A stretch of DNA of 64,000 nt from Laccaria trichodermophora (GCA_018417955.1 JACTVC010000001.1:1984001-2048000); one strand, 5' to 3'; positions 22,584 through 34,469 are shown, counted from the stretch's first letter. The notes: a model not told the origin generated them from the letters alone. Numbers and translations are program-made.

Positions 22584-23246
22584 TGTAGTAGTGTTCTATT
22601 CTGTGCATCATCTGTTTCTTTTTTGCTTTTTTTGAATGCTGTTGTACTGTGAAATTGAAGTGTGAGTCTGAACATTCAACCAGCCAAACTCAAATTTAAA
22701 GAGAGGTGCTTCAAATGCAATGATCAATGGCAATAACTGTCCACTTTAATCAAGATCTTCTATCAATGTAGATGCACCCTTCATAAGAAATTATTAGTTT
22801 ACCCTCCTTGGATAGAAATACAGCATTAATGTGTTAAGGCTAACTTCACACCAATGTATTTATGAGCATGTTAACATGTTTATTCTTAGTACCAGGTTAT
22901 TGTCAGCTGTATTTACAGCATGCAAGTTTAAACTGTGTGGGTTTTATGCCCCCAATTACAACACATGCACCAGAGGAAGGGTTAGGGATAAATTTCTTTT
23001 AGCATCCTTCTACAAATTGCACCTGTCCCATCAGCAGGGTGGATGTTGATACTTGAACTTGTATGGTGGTAGTTTAGATGGGTTTCATATATATACAATT
23101 CTATCAGCTGGTTCAAGAAGTTGTCAGAGTTAGTCTTTAGATAATAAATCCATAAAATGCTGAGTGTTCTTGCTGTTTTTTTTTATTTACCCAAGTCAAA
23201 ATTTCTTCCACACATATATCAGTTCAAAAACCTCATTTCCTCCAAT

Positions 23247-23335
23247 GCATTGATGGGGTAAAGGTAACCTGGGTCATTGTTATAGTCAACAGAGTTTAAC
23301 TTGACCTGCTGGGGGTTCGATTCCCTCTCAATGCA
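23247..23335 (+). tRNA. tRNA-Gly-like copy with compensatory acceptor change
   Basis: GCATTGATGGGGTAAAGGTAA...GGGGGTTCGATTCCCTCTCAATGCA. The acceptor is GCATTGA/TCAATGC, in which both partners changed together relative to GCATTAA/TTAATGC, so pairing is kept. The anticodon loop reads ATTGTTA rather than TTGCCA. Confidence 0.5.
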
Positions 23336-23455
23336 TGATGATGCATTGTTGTATTATTGATTCTCTTTTGATTCCAGTGTTGGAAAATTGATTTCCCTCC
23401 ATACATGTACACCCCCCCCAACTGCAATCATGAAAAAAACATTTCACCTTGTAAT

Positions 23456-23548
23456 GCATTAATGGGGTAATGGCAACCCAGGTCATTGCCATATGTGGTT
23501 TGTATGAAAGCACTTGACCTGCCAGGGGTTCGATTCCCTCTTAATGCA
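23456..23548 (+). tRNA. tRNA-Gly-like copy
   Basis: GCATTAATGGGGTAATGGCAACC...GTCATTGCCATA...GGGGTTCGATTCCCTCTTAATGCA. Acceptor, B box and GCC are retained; the anticodon stem is weakened by CG to CA changes. Confidence 0.5.
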
Positions 23549-25276
23549 CTGTGATAAATATGCTGATGACTTCTTTTACTGTTGCACTGTAAATTCAAAG
23601 TGTGAATATTTTGCCCAGTATCAAATTTGAAGAGATGTGCATTATACATGATGATCAATGGCATTAAGTGCAGTGTGGATACATCCAACATAGAAAATTA
23701 CTAGTTAATGATTCTGTCTTAATGCATACTATGTTTGTTCAGGAGTTTGAAACTGCACATTATCTTGCCCTCCGTGTATCCTAGGATCTTGAAATTTTCA
23801 GAGAAGATGTATTTATGCATTAGATTTACTATTCCAAAGTTTCAGAGGAAGACTCAAAGATTTGTGTGCTGGAGGCATAACTTTGTGCTTTTCATTACAC
23901 CAACCAAACAAAAGTAACGGAATGTTGTCTCAGATCCCTTCAGATCAGGTAGACCGTTTATTCTGAAACTTTCCAAGTACATTCAAATGGCATTTGAGAG
24001 TCTACATACAAATTTCTAGAGAGATACATGAAGTTCTCTTGGGAAGGAGAGCGAAATACCAAATTTTGTTAGCAAACAGCTCTCCAATCATGACATTTGT
24101 GTGACATTCACCTGTCAAACGATCTTCATCTGTCAGCCAAAGTAATTGTGACCTTGTGTGACAGCAGTTTCAATCTCCTGATATTTTTGAACCCTGAGCA
24201 TCAGAACACCTCCGACAGTGAATATAACACATCTACACCAATAAAAATTGGATATTCATATAAAAGAGAAAAATCTAGATCAAGTGGTCAAAAAATCTGA
24301 AGGACTTGAGGAAGTGGTGAGCCAGAAATCATGCAACACTGAAAAAGTTTCAAACTCCTGAACAAACATAGTAATGGTGTCTTGTCACCTCGCTTTAGCT
24401 AGGTCTCCCAGCTTCATAATTCGTAAACATTCACAAACAATAGGATTTCTGGCAGTCATATTCTTCATGATTGGACCAAACATGGCATGCTACTTCAGCA
24501 ACAGTTGCAAACAATAGGACTTTGTGGAAGTCATACTATATGTGGTCAACATGTGCGTATGAGTCAGGATATGCAGAGTGCATTTTTCATGTTGTTCCTG
24601 CACCTCAGAAATCCCATAAAGCTCTGCAAGCCAACTGCAAGCAACACTCTATATACTAATTAAATATGTGTGAACCTTTTCAAAAGAACAGGAGCAAGAG
24701 AATGCCATGAAAAGTGGCCTCCACATATCCTGACTCGTACACACATTGTGACCACATATAGTAATCTTCATGATTGGACCAAACATGGCATGCTACTTTG
24801 GTAGAACTTTAACATAGACACCAATAACTTGCTTGCAAGGCTCGACATGTCATTTAGATGACCGCCAAACATATTGTGGACATCCTTCAAGTTGATTACA
24901 CTAGATACAGTTCTTTTCATACAGTTGAATGAAATTAAAAAAAGTTGTCCTGGTGACGTCCAAAATGTAATTTACCTCAAGAAATCTGTTTGTGTGTACT
25001 CTGCTATCAAAATCTATATCTCCCTGCCCCTATCCTCCAGCTCCCCATTCTGCACAGAAACAGCAGCAAACTCATCTCCATGTCTGCCCTCATCTCATTC
25101 CCTTCCTTGTCATACCTCATCAACATCTTCACTATCATCGCAAAGTAAATTATCCCAACCACCAACAGCCCCTTGGTAGCTACCTATGGACCCAAAACCA
25201 GTGTTGCACTCATTGGTGCATGGGACAATGGATCATTACCTGATCCCTTGAACCATACAAATGAGAGTATGGTTGT

Positions 25277-25876
25277 GAGGAAGATAGTGTTTGGAAGTCC
25301 GGTCTCGTGACTGGAAAAAGACCATAACCAGACCGGACCAAGACCGCAAAAGACCGGACCTGCGGTTACGGTCTTTTATTTTTGAAATGTAAAGACCGCA
25401 AAAAAACCGGTTAAAGTGAACCGGTTTTGACCGGTTTGGACCGGTCTTTTGTAGCCCCTTAAATACCCTTTAAAACGCACCCAAGAACGTACGATTTGGT
25501 AAAAAAACGAGAGAGATATGAATTAACATGTAAATTACTTTGGGGAATAATAGATGTACCAGACTTATTTTATAGAAGCACCAATTCCTATCGGAATTTA
25601 ACGTTCTTGGGCTCGTTTTGAAGCTATTAAAAATGTTAATAAATTTACCGATTAATAAATTTAAAATATTGGCCTAAAGACCGGTCATAAACCAGTTAAA
25701 ACCGATGCAGACCGAAACCGGTCTATAGACCGCAAAAAACCGCGGTCTGCGGTCTTTTTGCGGTCCGGTCTGGTCTTTTGACTTCTGGGGAAAATGCAGA
25801 CCGGTTACGGTTACGGTTAACGCCCCTGGGCATCAAAAAACCGGACCGAACCGGACTTTCAAACACTAGAGGAAGA
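25277..25876. mobile_element. hAT-type MITE with perfect 8-bp target duplication
   Basis: The element is 25285-25868 (584 bp). The left end TAGTGTTTGGAAGTCCGGT and the complement of the right end TAGTGTTTGAAAGTCCGGT differ at one base. Both sides carry the 8-bp direct repeat GAGGAAGA (25277-25284, 25869-25876), the hAT signature. The interior is full of GACCGG, ACCGGT and TTACGGTCTT motifs in both orientations and has no transposase. Unlike its left flank it is rich in CpG, so it inserted recently or is unmethylated. Confidence 0.88.
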
Positions 25877-26368
25877 GGACCATCGACCTGTGAGGAAGGA
25901 AGAAAAACAAAGAAAGCACTCCACTCTTCTGCAAACATAGCCCAAACACACTCTTTGCCACTGCGAGGAGTCAGCCAAAGGCCAGACGACGAGCAGCGGC
26001 TCCTTTGACAAGCTAGATATTCATTCAATCTAATGGGGTTCTTAGCAAAAAATACAAGGATAAAATTCTGCTAAGATAAACCTTGGTCAAACAGTGGGTG
26101 ATGGGAAGGACAAGTTCAAATTCCAATTAGTACATTTTCAAAGTTTTTTCATTGCGTGAAGCCGAGGTTGTACTACTAAGAACCTTGACTAATGTATTTA
26201 AAATACAGAAGCGAGGTTTTGTTGACGAAGTCAACCTCTAAAGTAGTTACTTTTGCCTTTTTAATAAGTATTAGTGTGCATGCTTTGAATGTACGCGGTT
26301 TTTCTTCCAAACTTGGAAAGTGTTCGCTTTTTCCCTCATATTTCAACAACACTAAGATTGTCTGTCAA
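25877..26368. other. intergenic, normal CpG content
   Basis: CG dinucleotides reappear just right of the MITE (for example CGACGAGCAGCGG near 25990). No gene was recognised. Confidence 0.4.
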
Positions 26369-26462
26369 GCATTAATGGGGTAGTGGTAACCTGGGTCGTT
26401 GCCATGTCGTAAGATGTGTTTATTAGCTCGACCCGCCGGGGGTTCGATTCCCTCTTAATGCA
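26369..26462 (+). tRNA. tRNA-Gly(GCC)-like gene, intact copy
   Basis: Same arms as the copy at 15146, with perfect acceptor GCATTAA/TTAATGC, D arm, GGTCG/CGACC anticodon stem with TTGCCAT loop and GGGGGTTCGATTCCCTC T arm. The intron differs in sequence and length (about 22 nt). A T5 run follows at about 26480. With the copy at 15146 it is the best candidate for a functional tRNA. Confidence 0.65.
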
Positions 26463-26756
26463 TATTCCATTGTTCTAAGAGTTTTTGTTTTGGTACCATT
26501 GCGCTGCGAATCCAAAGTGTAAATATTTGAATGCTTAGCCCCCCAGTGATTTTTAAAGAGATGCGTATTACGCACAATGATCGACAGTACTACTCAAGTG
26601 TGGACTTCGAGCTCCGTTATCAGTGTGGATACATCCTACATAAAGAGTTACCAATTAACCCTCTTTGTGAGCTCGAGCTTTGAGAGCGCGGAATTACATA
26701 CAATTAGAAGAAATAGCGCTATACTACTAATCTATATCTGTGTATTTATCAACAGT

Positions 26757-27791
26757 AATCACTGTGCACCCCAGGTCAGGTTATTTTCCCTGGGTGTAAA
26801 ACTGGGTATATAGGTTATAATAACTACTTTCTCGGACTACAATCCCTGGGTGGTAAATAAAATAACTTGGTCAACAGGTTGTTGATACCTGGTTAGAATA
26901 ACTTGTTATATGACGGAAATAACCCGCTCCCAGGTCTCGTTGTAACGGTTATTATAACCCGTTAACCACGTTGTACTGTAGAGGCAAAATAGCTGGGAAA
27001 ACGGGTTTTCTCACTCCTTGTCCAACAGATAGAAATCACCACGTTGAATTTTGATTGGACTGGTATAAAAAACTCGGTAGACAGATGAAATTGAGGCTAT
27101 AACTGAGTGTTTATATACAACCTATCTACACGGTATCGACCAACTTACGATGCTTGGATGAACGCGTCGTTGCTTCCCAAACCCTCATTCCCAGCCTGAG
27201 CCCCCTGATACTCCATATCATCGTCATCCTCCTCCCCATCCCCGCCATAGCCCGCCAAAATTTCCCCTTTCCCCTCGCCCAGTCTGCAGGGAAGCGCTTT
27301 CGTGTGTTTGAGCGGGTCTGGCACATTGAACTCAATTAGTAAGTCAGTTGCCTCAGGAGTAAAGCACTTACCAAACGGAAGATGTTAGCCAGTTTATGGT
27401 GGACGATGTCAAGAGGTCAGCCGGCGCCGCTGGATGGGGGTGGGAGAAAGAGGTTGTTTGATCCCATTCTCACGTTTGTTGAGTATTATATAGAGATTGC
27501 GCCGTATGCTCCACAATGACATCAAAGCTCCCCCGAGATATATATACTGATGAACCTGGTTTACAAGTTATGAAGATCACTTGTTGAACAGGTTATAATT
27601 TAACTTGGTATCTACTGGTTTCGAGGACAAGGTAACATTTACTGGGTTTCCGGGTGATTTCAATAACCTGGTAATATCTGGGTATTATTACTGGGTTCAG
27701 AATAACCAGGTAGGTACCCGATTTTCCGGTGAAAGGTTGAAAGCACTCGGTGATCGGGGGAAAACAACCCGAACTGGGGTGCACAGTGAAT
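26757..27791. mobile_element. CACTA-like non-autonomous DNA element
   Basis: The element is 26760-27788 (1029 bp). The left end CACTGTGCACCCCAGGTCAG and the complement of the right end CACTGTGCACCCCAGTTCGG match at 18 of the first 20 bases. AAT flanks both sides (26757-26759, 27789-27791), as expected for 3-bp duplications of CACTA/EnSpm elements. The subterminal regions are dense in short palindromic GTTATAATAAC and CCTGG motifs. There is no transposase. The middle (about 27100-27520) has quite different composition and a gene-like minus-strand frame. Confidence 0.75.
27126..27340 (-). pseudogene. gene-like fragment inside the CACTA-like element
   Basis: The minus strand from about 27340 reads FNVPDPLKHTKALPCRLG, then EILAGYGGDGEEDDDD, and ends SNDAFIQAS before TAA, with GC-rich codons unlike the AT-rich element around it. 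There is no start codon. It looks like a captured host 3' exon. I do not recognise the source gene. Confidence 0.35.
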
Positions 27792-27921
27792 GGTATACTT
27801 GGTACCAGGTCGTGTATGCGTCAACTCAACCTGCGTGGGTTCAATTCCCTCAATTACAATATGGGGACCAAGATTAAATTCTTTTAACACATCGATGTCC
27901 GACCAGCACACAACTCCACGC

Positions 27922-28854
27922 TCAAAACCTCGAAAACCGAATAACACCCACCATAGCGATAAACACACCCAACACGCACATCACAACCGCCACAACCAAC
28001 CACGTCGTTCCTCCACTCTTCCCTGTGAGATCTTTAAGCATGACACGAGCTTTACCCATCGCGTCGTAGTTCTCTTCTATCTTTTGGGAGGTTGTTTGGA
28101 GGAGGGCGTTGTCTTTTTCGAGCGTTTGTTGGAAGTGTTCGGCGTTGCGTTTTAGTTGGGTTGCCATTTGGGAGAGTTGGAGGGAGAGGGAGGTTTGTAG
28201 GGATGTGTGGGTTGTGTTTGGCGTTGCAGCTGTTGAGGTGGGGAGTTTGCGTGGGATGAGGGTGTCTGTGTTTGTGGGAGCGAGGGCGGTGGTTGATGGG
28301 GATGTGCGCGCGGGAGGGGGAGAGGAGGGGTTGAAAGGCGATGGGGGGTGAGAGGAGGGTGAGTAGAGGGCGGTGGAGGAGAGGAGTGGTGTGTTTTGTT
28401 CGGGGGGGGAGAACTCGGGTTTTGGTATGGACGGGAGGAGTGGTGCGGGGCGCTTGGTGGGTGGTAGTGTGCGCTGTTCGTTTGAGGGTCAGCAAATGAC
28501 GGGGAGGTTAAGAGAAAAGAAGCGAAACCTGATGCACGTCCTTGAGGAATACCTCGACTTTGTCCAGCTTGATCAAGAGTTCGGTACGCTGCTTTATCTT
28601 GGCTGGGAGTAACGCGTCCTCGTCGTACATCTCGACGTTCTTGACGAGTTTGCGTGCGTATTTGACTTTCTAACATCGTACCCAATAAGCAGTTAGGTAA
28701 GGACAATAAAGTCAAACGGCACCTGGAGATCCTTCTGCGCCTTTAACCAAATCCACTCATTGCCCTCGTTCCATTCATCGGGCGTAGCGACGCTCTTCTC
28801 GAGCCTCCGAACGAGTCGGACGAGGTTAATTTCATCGTGGGTCGTGTACTCCAT
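27922..28854 (-). CDS. USE1: USE1-type SNARE (ER/Golgi retrograde transport)
   Basis: Use1 is the Qc-SNARE of the ER fusion complex for Golgi-to-ER vesicles. Exons 28854-28723, 28669-28529 and 28473-27922, all phase 0, give 274 aa. The N-terminal helix is DEINLVRLVRRLEKSV; exon 2 carries KVKYARKLVKNVEMYDEDAL. A long Pro/Ser/Thr linker (exon 3, about 110 residues) follows. The SNARE motif is SLQLSQMATQLKRNAEHFQQ, then ...KDNALLQTTSQKIEENYDAM. The tail anchor WLVVAVVMCVLGVFIAMVGV lies at residues 249-268, with a short lumenal IRFSRF. The LTGKSGGTTWL stretch before the anchor is typical of the family. The gene diverges from SQS1, whose ATG is 210 bp away. Confidence 0.87.
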
Positions 28855-29064
28855 CGTAGTCGTTGAGTATCGTGGTCGTGCAACTGGTGGTCGTGAGCAA
28901 TGAGACGTGGTGTTTTTCCCTAACGACGCAGCCATACACCGGCTCCGGTCGGTGTGCGGACGCGATATGACGCGAAATATCTTTTTAACCCCGAAATTAT
29001 TTACAACAACCACGTTCGTTCGTTGAGCCATCTTTTCTCCCTTTTCTCTTCCCCTACGAATCAG
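28855..29064. promoter_or_regulatory. divergent promoter USE1 / SQS1
   Basis: Only 210 bp separate the two ATGs of opposite orientation, so both transcripts must start here. I saw no clear TATA box. Confidence 0.6.
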
Positions 29065-32000
29065 ATGGCCCCGAGAGGAGGCAGAAATCGCGGTGGACGC
29101 GGACAACCCCAAACCAGCCCTCGTGGTGCTGGTGCTGGTGGATCGCCTTATCGCGGCGGCGGCAAGGGAAGAGGAAATTCACACATACCAGGATCGAGTT
29201 TCGTAGAAGAAGAGCTGGCTTTCACTGCCAGGATGATGAGTCAAGATGGTTCGTTCTTTGGTGTAGTGTTCGTTGGGTACTTATTGAAGGGGGTGGATAG
29301 GACCGCAAAATAGAGGAACACCTAGAGGAGGACGTGGAGGAGGAGGAAGAGGGACTCCACAGCGGTCTGGTGCGAATACGCCCCGTGGTCGTGGTGGGAT
29401 GAATACACCCCGTGGTCGTGGTGGGGCGAATACACCCCGTGGTGGTCCTGCTAACCGTGGTACTCCCAACCTCGCCCGAGGACGAGGCTTTGGCATTGGC
29501 ACTTCACCACGCGGAGATGCCAAAACTCCAAATAACTATTACGATCCAAGTCCCAACGGAAACTACAAGAAAACTAACAACACCCTCTCAAACCTCTTAT
29601 ACGCCTCCAGACCCCTCCTCCGTCCCGTCATCTTCGTACCCTCCGTACTAACGAAGGTATTGTTCGAGGAGGAAGCAGGGGAGGAGTTGTTGAAGGCTGC
29701 CGTTCAGCCTGATGAGGACAGAGGTCTGTTTCTCTCTTTTCCTTCAATCGGCATTGGTATTGGACTTACACTGCATGCATGCAGATACACAACAAAATAA
29801 CGCACCAACAGCAGATAAAGTGTTTCGTGTATTCAGCGGGGCGAACTTTCCCCCTCCCCCTCCTTCCTCCTCTGGAGAGGAAGACGAAGGAAGAGAGGAT
29901 GATATTGAAGAAGTCGATTTTAACGATATGGGCAAACTCTTAGAGTCGCTCGTCGTCGCTACCACTACTTCACTCAACCCCTCATCGCGTGTAAACGAAA
30001 AACAGGAGGTGTTCACGGGGAAGTTTACCAACACCCACGCACCACAGAATCTTAACAATGAAGGTGGGGGTGGGGACAAGGAAACGGTGCTAGAAATCGA
30101 CTTTACCGAATTGGACAAGTTGACATTGGTAGAGGGGGGTATGGGTACTGCGTCGGATTTAGATGTCTCTGGACGGGAGGATCTGTTGATGCAACAGGGT
30201 GGGATTGGGGGGGCTAGTCGAGAGACTTTGGATTCGATGCTGGTCTCCGCTACAGACATGCACGAGGTGGTTAGACAGATCCGGAGGGAGGAATTCCCTC
30301 TCCAGGACGAGGGCGTCACCATCCAGAGCGAGGGCATCACCATAGAAGAAGAAAACCCGGTTTTTGTGCGAAACGATGCCGTTTCCGACTTGGGTGACCA
30401 GGAGAAAGGAGATGATGGCTCTATGTGCGTTGATGAATCGGTTAATGCGGGGTCCTTGAGCACCAGAAGCTCGGGTGCAAGCACGACCGTCTCTTCCAGT
30501 ACGGTCTTTTCGAATGAACACACCACGGCGTTCTCGAGCGAAAGCACAAGGAGGGAAAGGAATATTGCTACGGTTGAAGCATGTGTCGCGGTCGAAGAGC
30601 AACTGGAACCCGTGGCGAAACCTTCTGCAGATGAGGGAAGCGTATCTGCAAACGTTCTTCATGCACACATCGTCACGGACACATCCATCAAAGTGGAGTC
30701 GACGACGACGGAAACTCTCGATGTGCAAATGACATCAAACTCGATAGGTACTATGGATGTGGATACTGGTCCTACGCCAACGCCACCTCCAGCAGAACCC
30801 GCGCAAGACATATTCTTCGTCGACGTCGTTCCTGAACCCGTAACTGGGACTGAATTCCCAGCACAATTACAATTCATACCAGACGACGATGACTCGGACG
30901 AGATCATCGTCTACGTTGCTCCTCACCCACGGGTGAAACATAGTACGCACACCGAGCAAAAGGCGCAAGACGAAGAAAAAGATAAAGACACGTCTCAGTT
31001 CGAGCCGTATGTTGGTCTCTCTCAAACGACCACTACCAACAGGCCCTCTTTCCCATTGGCTTCTACCTCCTCCTCCCAACCACAACCACAAACTCCCAAC
31101 AAAGCCAAAAATAAACCAACCACGGAAAGACTACGCGTCCCACCCGTCACCACGCCCCGTCAAGCAAAGGTATTCAAAGCCAAGGAGAGGAGAAGACTTA
31201 AAAAGCGCGCCGGTGGTGGTGGGTTTAGTGTATACGGAGCTATGATGTCCGAGGCGCAGCTTTTCATTGGAAGCGGAAAGGACACGAAGAAGGCTTCGAG
31301 GCGGAGGGGTGATTCGGATTTGGACTGGGGGGATACTAGTGGTGATGAAAATGATGCTGAGGAGGAGGAGGAGTTTATGTCGTTTGCGGATGTTCAGAGG
31401 CCCACAGGGAAGGGGAAGGGGAAGCAGCGGGCGGAGGAGGAGGATGTGGAAGGAGGTGCTGAGGGGATGGAGGTTGATGAGTTGGATGTAGGCGCTATGA
31501 AGCGTTTCGTTGGTGGGCTGTTGGGGAAAGATGCGGGGAGGTTCGTTACGGCGGATGATATTCGGGATGGGGAGAGGATGAGGGATGAGGATGAGGATGA
31601 GGAGCTTTGTGGTTTGGGTAGTGGGAGTAGCGAAGATGACGAGGAAGTGGAAGAGATGTTTAATGCTGAAGAGGGGATGTTGATCTCTGAGGCTGCTGCT
31701 GTGGGAGACGAAGATGATAGTGATGAGGATGACAGCGATGAAGATGAGGACGAGGAACGAACCCCACGGACGAGTTTCCAAGCTAGACTTGAGCGGTTGA
31801 GGGAACGGGCGAGGGGGAAGAGACCGGCTGATGTGTCTTTTGATGATGGGAGTGATGATGATGATGATTTGTTGGATCGGAATATGACGTGGGCGGAGGA
31901 GGATGATGATTTCATTGAGGAGATTCAGGTCAGTTTCTTTCGTTTTGTTTGTCTTGTTCGGTATGACTGACTGACGTGGACTTGTGCAGAACATTCTCGA

Positions 32001-32978
32001 CGAGAATGAAGATATTTTACAAGGAAGGAATAGGAAGGAGAGAAGGAAGCTGTTTACAGCCATTCGAGATGGCACTTTCGATTATGATGACGATCTTGAG
32101 GGGTTCAGTCCAGCCAGTAAGTTAAACATCTTTTTTTTACGCTCAATCTCCCACTGACAAGGGATATTTATCTAGAACGAAAGAAAGATAAACGTAACAG
32201 CCTCCCAACAGCTCTCCAAGCCCAATGGGACAAAGACCGACAAAGGAAAGCAGAACGCAAAGAAGCACGAGCACTCGAACGTCTCCTCCAAGCCTCCGAC
32301 CCCCTCTCCCAAAAGAAAGGTAGCAAGAAAGGTCGTAAAGCCATGAAACTCGCCGCAGGGCTCGATCCTACCATCAACGTCCTCCCGAACAGGATCATCG
32401 ACATGACGACGCTCGTCCAGCAGATCCGGAGGTTCGTTGCTGATATTGGGGGCCGTGATTCGATGAGTTTGCCGCCTACGAATAAGGAAACGAGGAAGAA
32501 TGTGCATGAGTTGGCGCTGGCTTTCAATTTGAAGAGTTTGAGTAAGGGGAAAGGAGATTCGAGGTATATAACGTTGACGAAGACGAGTCGGACGGGGTGG
32601 GGTGTTGATGAGAAGAAGGTTGGGAAGATTGTGAGGAGGGCTGCGGGGGCTGGTGGGGATAGAGGTGGGGGTGGGGGTGGGGAGTTTGTTCATGGAGGAG
32701 GGAGGGGTGGTGGTGCTGGGAAAGTGCCAAAGCACAAGGAGGGAGATGAAGTTGGTAAGGTGGGTTATTGGCTTTTATTCTTGTTCCCCGCTCTCTTCGG
32801 ATAGCTGATGCTCTTAATGCAGGCTGCTCCCAAGATCAGCGAGGCGAACATTGGCTTTCGGATGTTGGCTATGATGGGCTGGTCGGAGGGGGATCGGATT
32901 GGTGTTTCGGGCGGTTTGGATGCGCCTTTGACTGCCATTATCAAGACTACAAAGTTGGGCTTGGGTGCTACCAAGTGA
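29065..32978 (+). CDS. SQS1: R3H and G-patch protein (SQS1-like splicing factor)
   Basis: SQS1/Pfa1 proteins activate the DEAH helicase Prp43 through a G-patch, in splicing and ribosome biogenesis. Six exons (29065-29248, 29301-29723, 29785-31928, 31990-32116, 32176-32759, 32823-32978) give about 1205 aa. The N-terminal 115 residues are RGG-rich with repeated NTPRGRGG units. A conserved block NNTLSNLLYASRPLLRPVIF follows. The middle is long and acidic/Ser-rich, with an EDDSDEDDSDEDED run. A basic coiled region (DKDRQRKAERKEARALERLL) precedes an R3H domain (about 1035-1105, RIIDMTTLVQQIRRFVAD...). The C-terminal G-patch has IGFRMLAMMGWSEGDRIG...GLGATK. All exon phases match. Longer than yeast SQS1, mainly in the acidic region. 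Confidence 0.88.
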
Positions 32979-33167
32979 TATTTGCCAATTCATTTTGCAA
33001 TTACATCTATCCTTATATTCTTGGAAGTTTTCGTTTTTGATAAATGAAATGTCATTGTATATCACATTTTGAGCACAGACGCAGATACAAACCGAAAAAT
33101 ACATCATTCTACGAGTTGGGGATCGTTACAATACACGGAGCTGTGGCACCAGCCAATAGTTCATTTG

Positions 33168-34469
33168 TCATCGGACGGCGAGGTAAAGCCCCTCGACAGC
33201 AACGTTCGCCTGCCAGATGCCAAGACGTCTAACGGCACGAAGGGCAGCAGGAGCTGGAAGTATGAGGATCATGGAAGGCAGCACGAAAATGATGATGCCG
33301 AGAGAAAGAAGGAGTGTGATAGCGGGCTTGATGACTATGAAGTAGAATAATGCTTGATAGGATGTTGGGTCCGTAAACTAGTGGTAGGGTGAGAAATGTG
33401 GATTAAGGAGATGAGAAAGGACGTACCATGGCGTAAGTATTCTTGTAGAATGAGGTCTCACGGACGAGGCCGCCCCTGGTAGTTGCCAGCCTGCCAGACT
33501 CGATCTCTGAGATGGTGGGGTCGCGATAGCGCGTGAAAATGGGTCGTGGGGGATAGGGAGGGGGATAGGAAAGAGGGGTGTGAAATCTAATTTGCAGAGC
33601 TAGTTCAGCTCGCGCAAATGCTCGTGCGCCGAGTAGGTTGAAGAAACATAGGACGGCGCCTAATGGGAGTGCCATGAGGAGGGTTGTGCCCGTCTAGAAA
33701 TAACGTCAGATACCGTCATAGTGGGGATAACGAACGATGTTAGGCTGGGGAGGATGCCAGCGGAGGTAGAGAGGCATTTATCCTCCAGAGTAAAGTGAAG
33801 GTGAAGACCCAATGGATGACTCACCACAGTAAATACAAACAGGTAAACCCAGGCGGCCAAAGCAAATGGAAAGTTCAGCAAGGCTAGATGCAGTAGCGAA
33901 CGCCAATACACCGCACGTGTCATCGGACGGAAATACGCCTTCCAGGAGAATCCGGTGTCCCGCCGTGGATGTTCAGATACAACATAACCGTCCGGATGGG
34001 AAACCGATGATAAGTGCACCTCATCACCAAAAAGCGACCCATCCTCTGGCACGAATAAAGATAGTACGGTTCGCGCTAGGGAGGGTGCCGCAGACATGGT
34101 GCTGGCATGGGAGTACGATCGTGGACGACCGCTCGCATGACGAGATGTGCTGGTGGGTGAATCGGATGGAGAAAGAAACGGCGTGGTTTCTGTTGCATGC
34201 ACTTCCTCGTCGTCTTCAAAAGCGCGAGCGTTCGACTGCGCCGACGCAAGAGTGTCGTGATCTGAGTAAGAGTCCGTGGACGCCATCTGGCCATGGTGCA
34301 AATGTTGTGTTCGAAGTCGCCCCCGTCCAGAACGACCTGTTCTTTGTCTTCGCGGCAATGGGTACGGCGGTGGCGGATCCGCTATTGCATTGTCACGATC
34401 GTCTGATGCAGTTAGCGCAGGAGGAGGGTCGGAGGGAACGTCAGGAACGTCGAGGATGTCGTCAACCAT
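33168..34469 (-). CDS. multi-pass membrane protein, sensor-like family
   Basis: Exons 34469-33825, 33693-33427 and 33377-33168, all phase 0, about 373 aa. The first 170 residues are cytosolic and disordered (Ser/Pro rich, ETTPFLSPSDSPTSTS). At least four hydrophobic segments follow: LLHLALLNFPFALAAWVYLF, TTLLMALPLGAVLCFFNLLG, and the pair FYFIVIKPAITLLLSLGI/IIFVLPSMILILP. The GARAFARAELALQ motif after segment 2 and the end RRLGIWQANVAVEGLYLAVR look conserved, as in a fungal family annotated as putative sensor. The first intron (131 nt) is long here and may hide a small exon around 33700-33780 (CLSTSAGILPSLTSFVI). An alternative ATG lies at 34529. Convergent with SQS1, 189 bp apart. Confidence 0.68.

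Larger units (their letters stand above)
21274..25276. other. CpG-depleted, gene-free repeat tract
   Basis: AT-rich DNA with no supported protein gene. Between about 21585 and 23319 I read no CG dinucleotide at all. TG and CA are abundant, as expected from deamination of methylated CpG. CG stays rare to about 25.2 kb. It holds four full tRNA-Gly-like copies and one fragment, plus a direct repeat (CTTCATGATTGGACCAAACA at about 24465 and 24766) with an inverted pair (CTATATGTGGTCA at about 24536 and its complement near 24750). Confidence 0.7.

Noticed and set aside
29744..32075. Long minus-strand frames over SQS1
   Set aside because: Mirror of the acidic and Ser-rich exon 3; runs of Ser, Thr and Ile are antisense to Asp/Glu/Asn codons.
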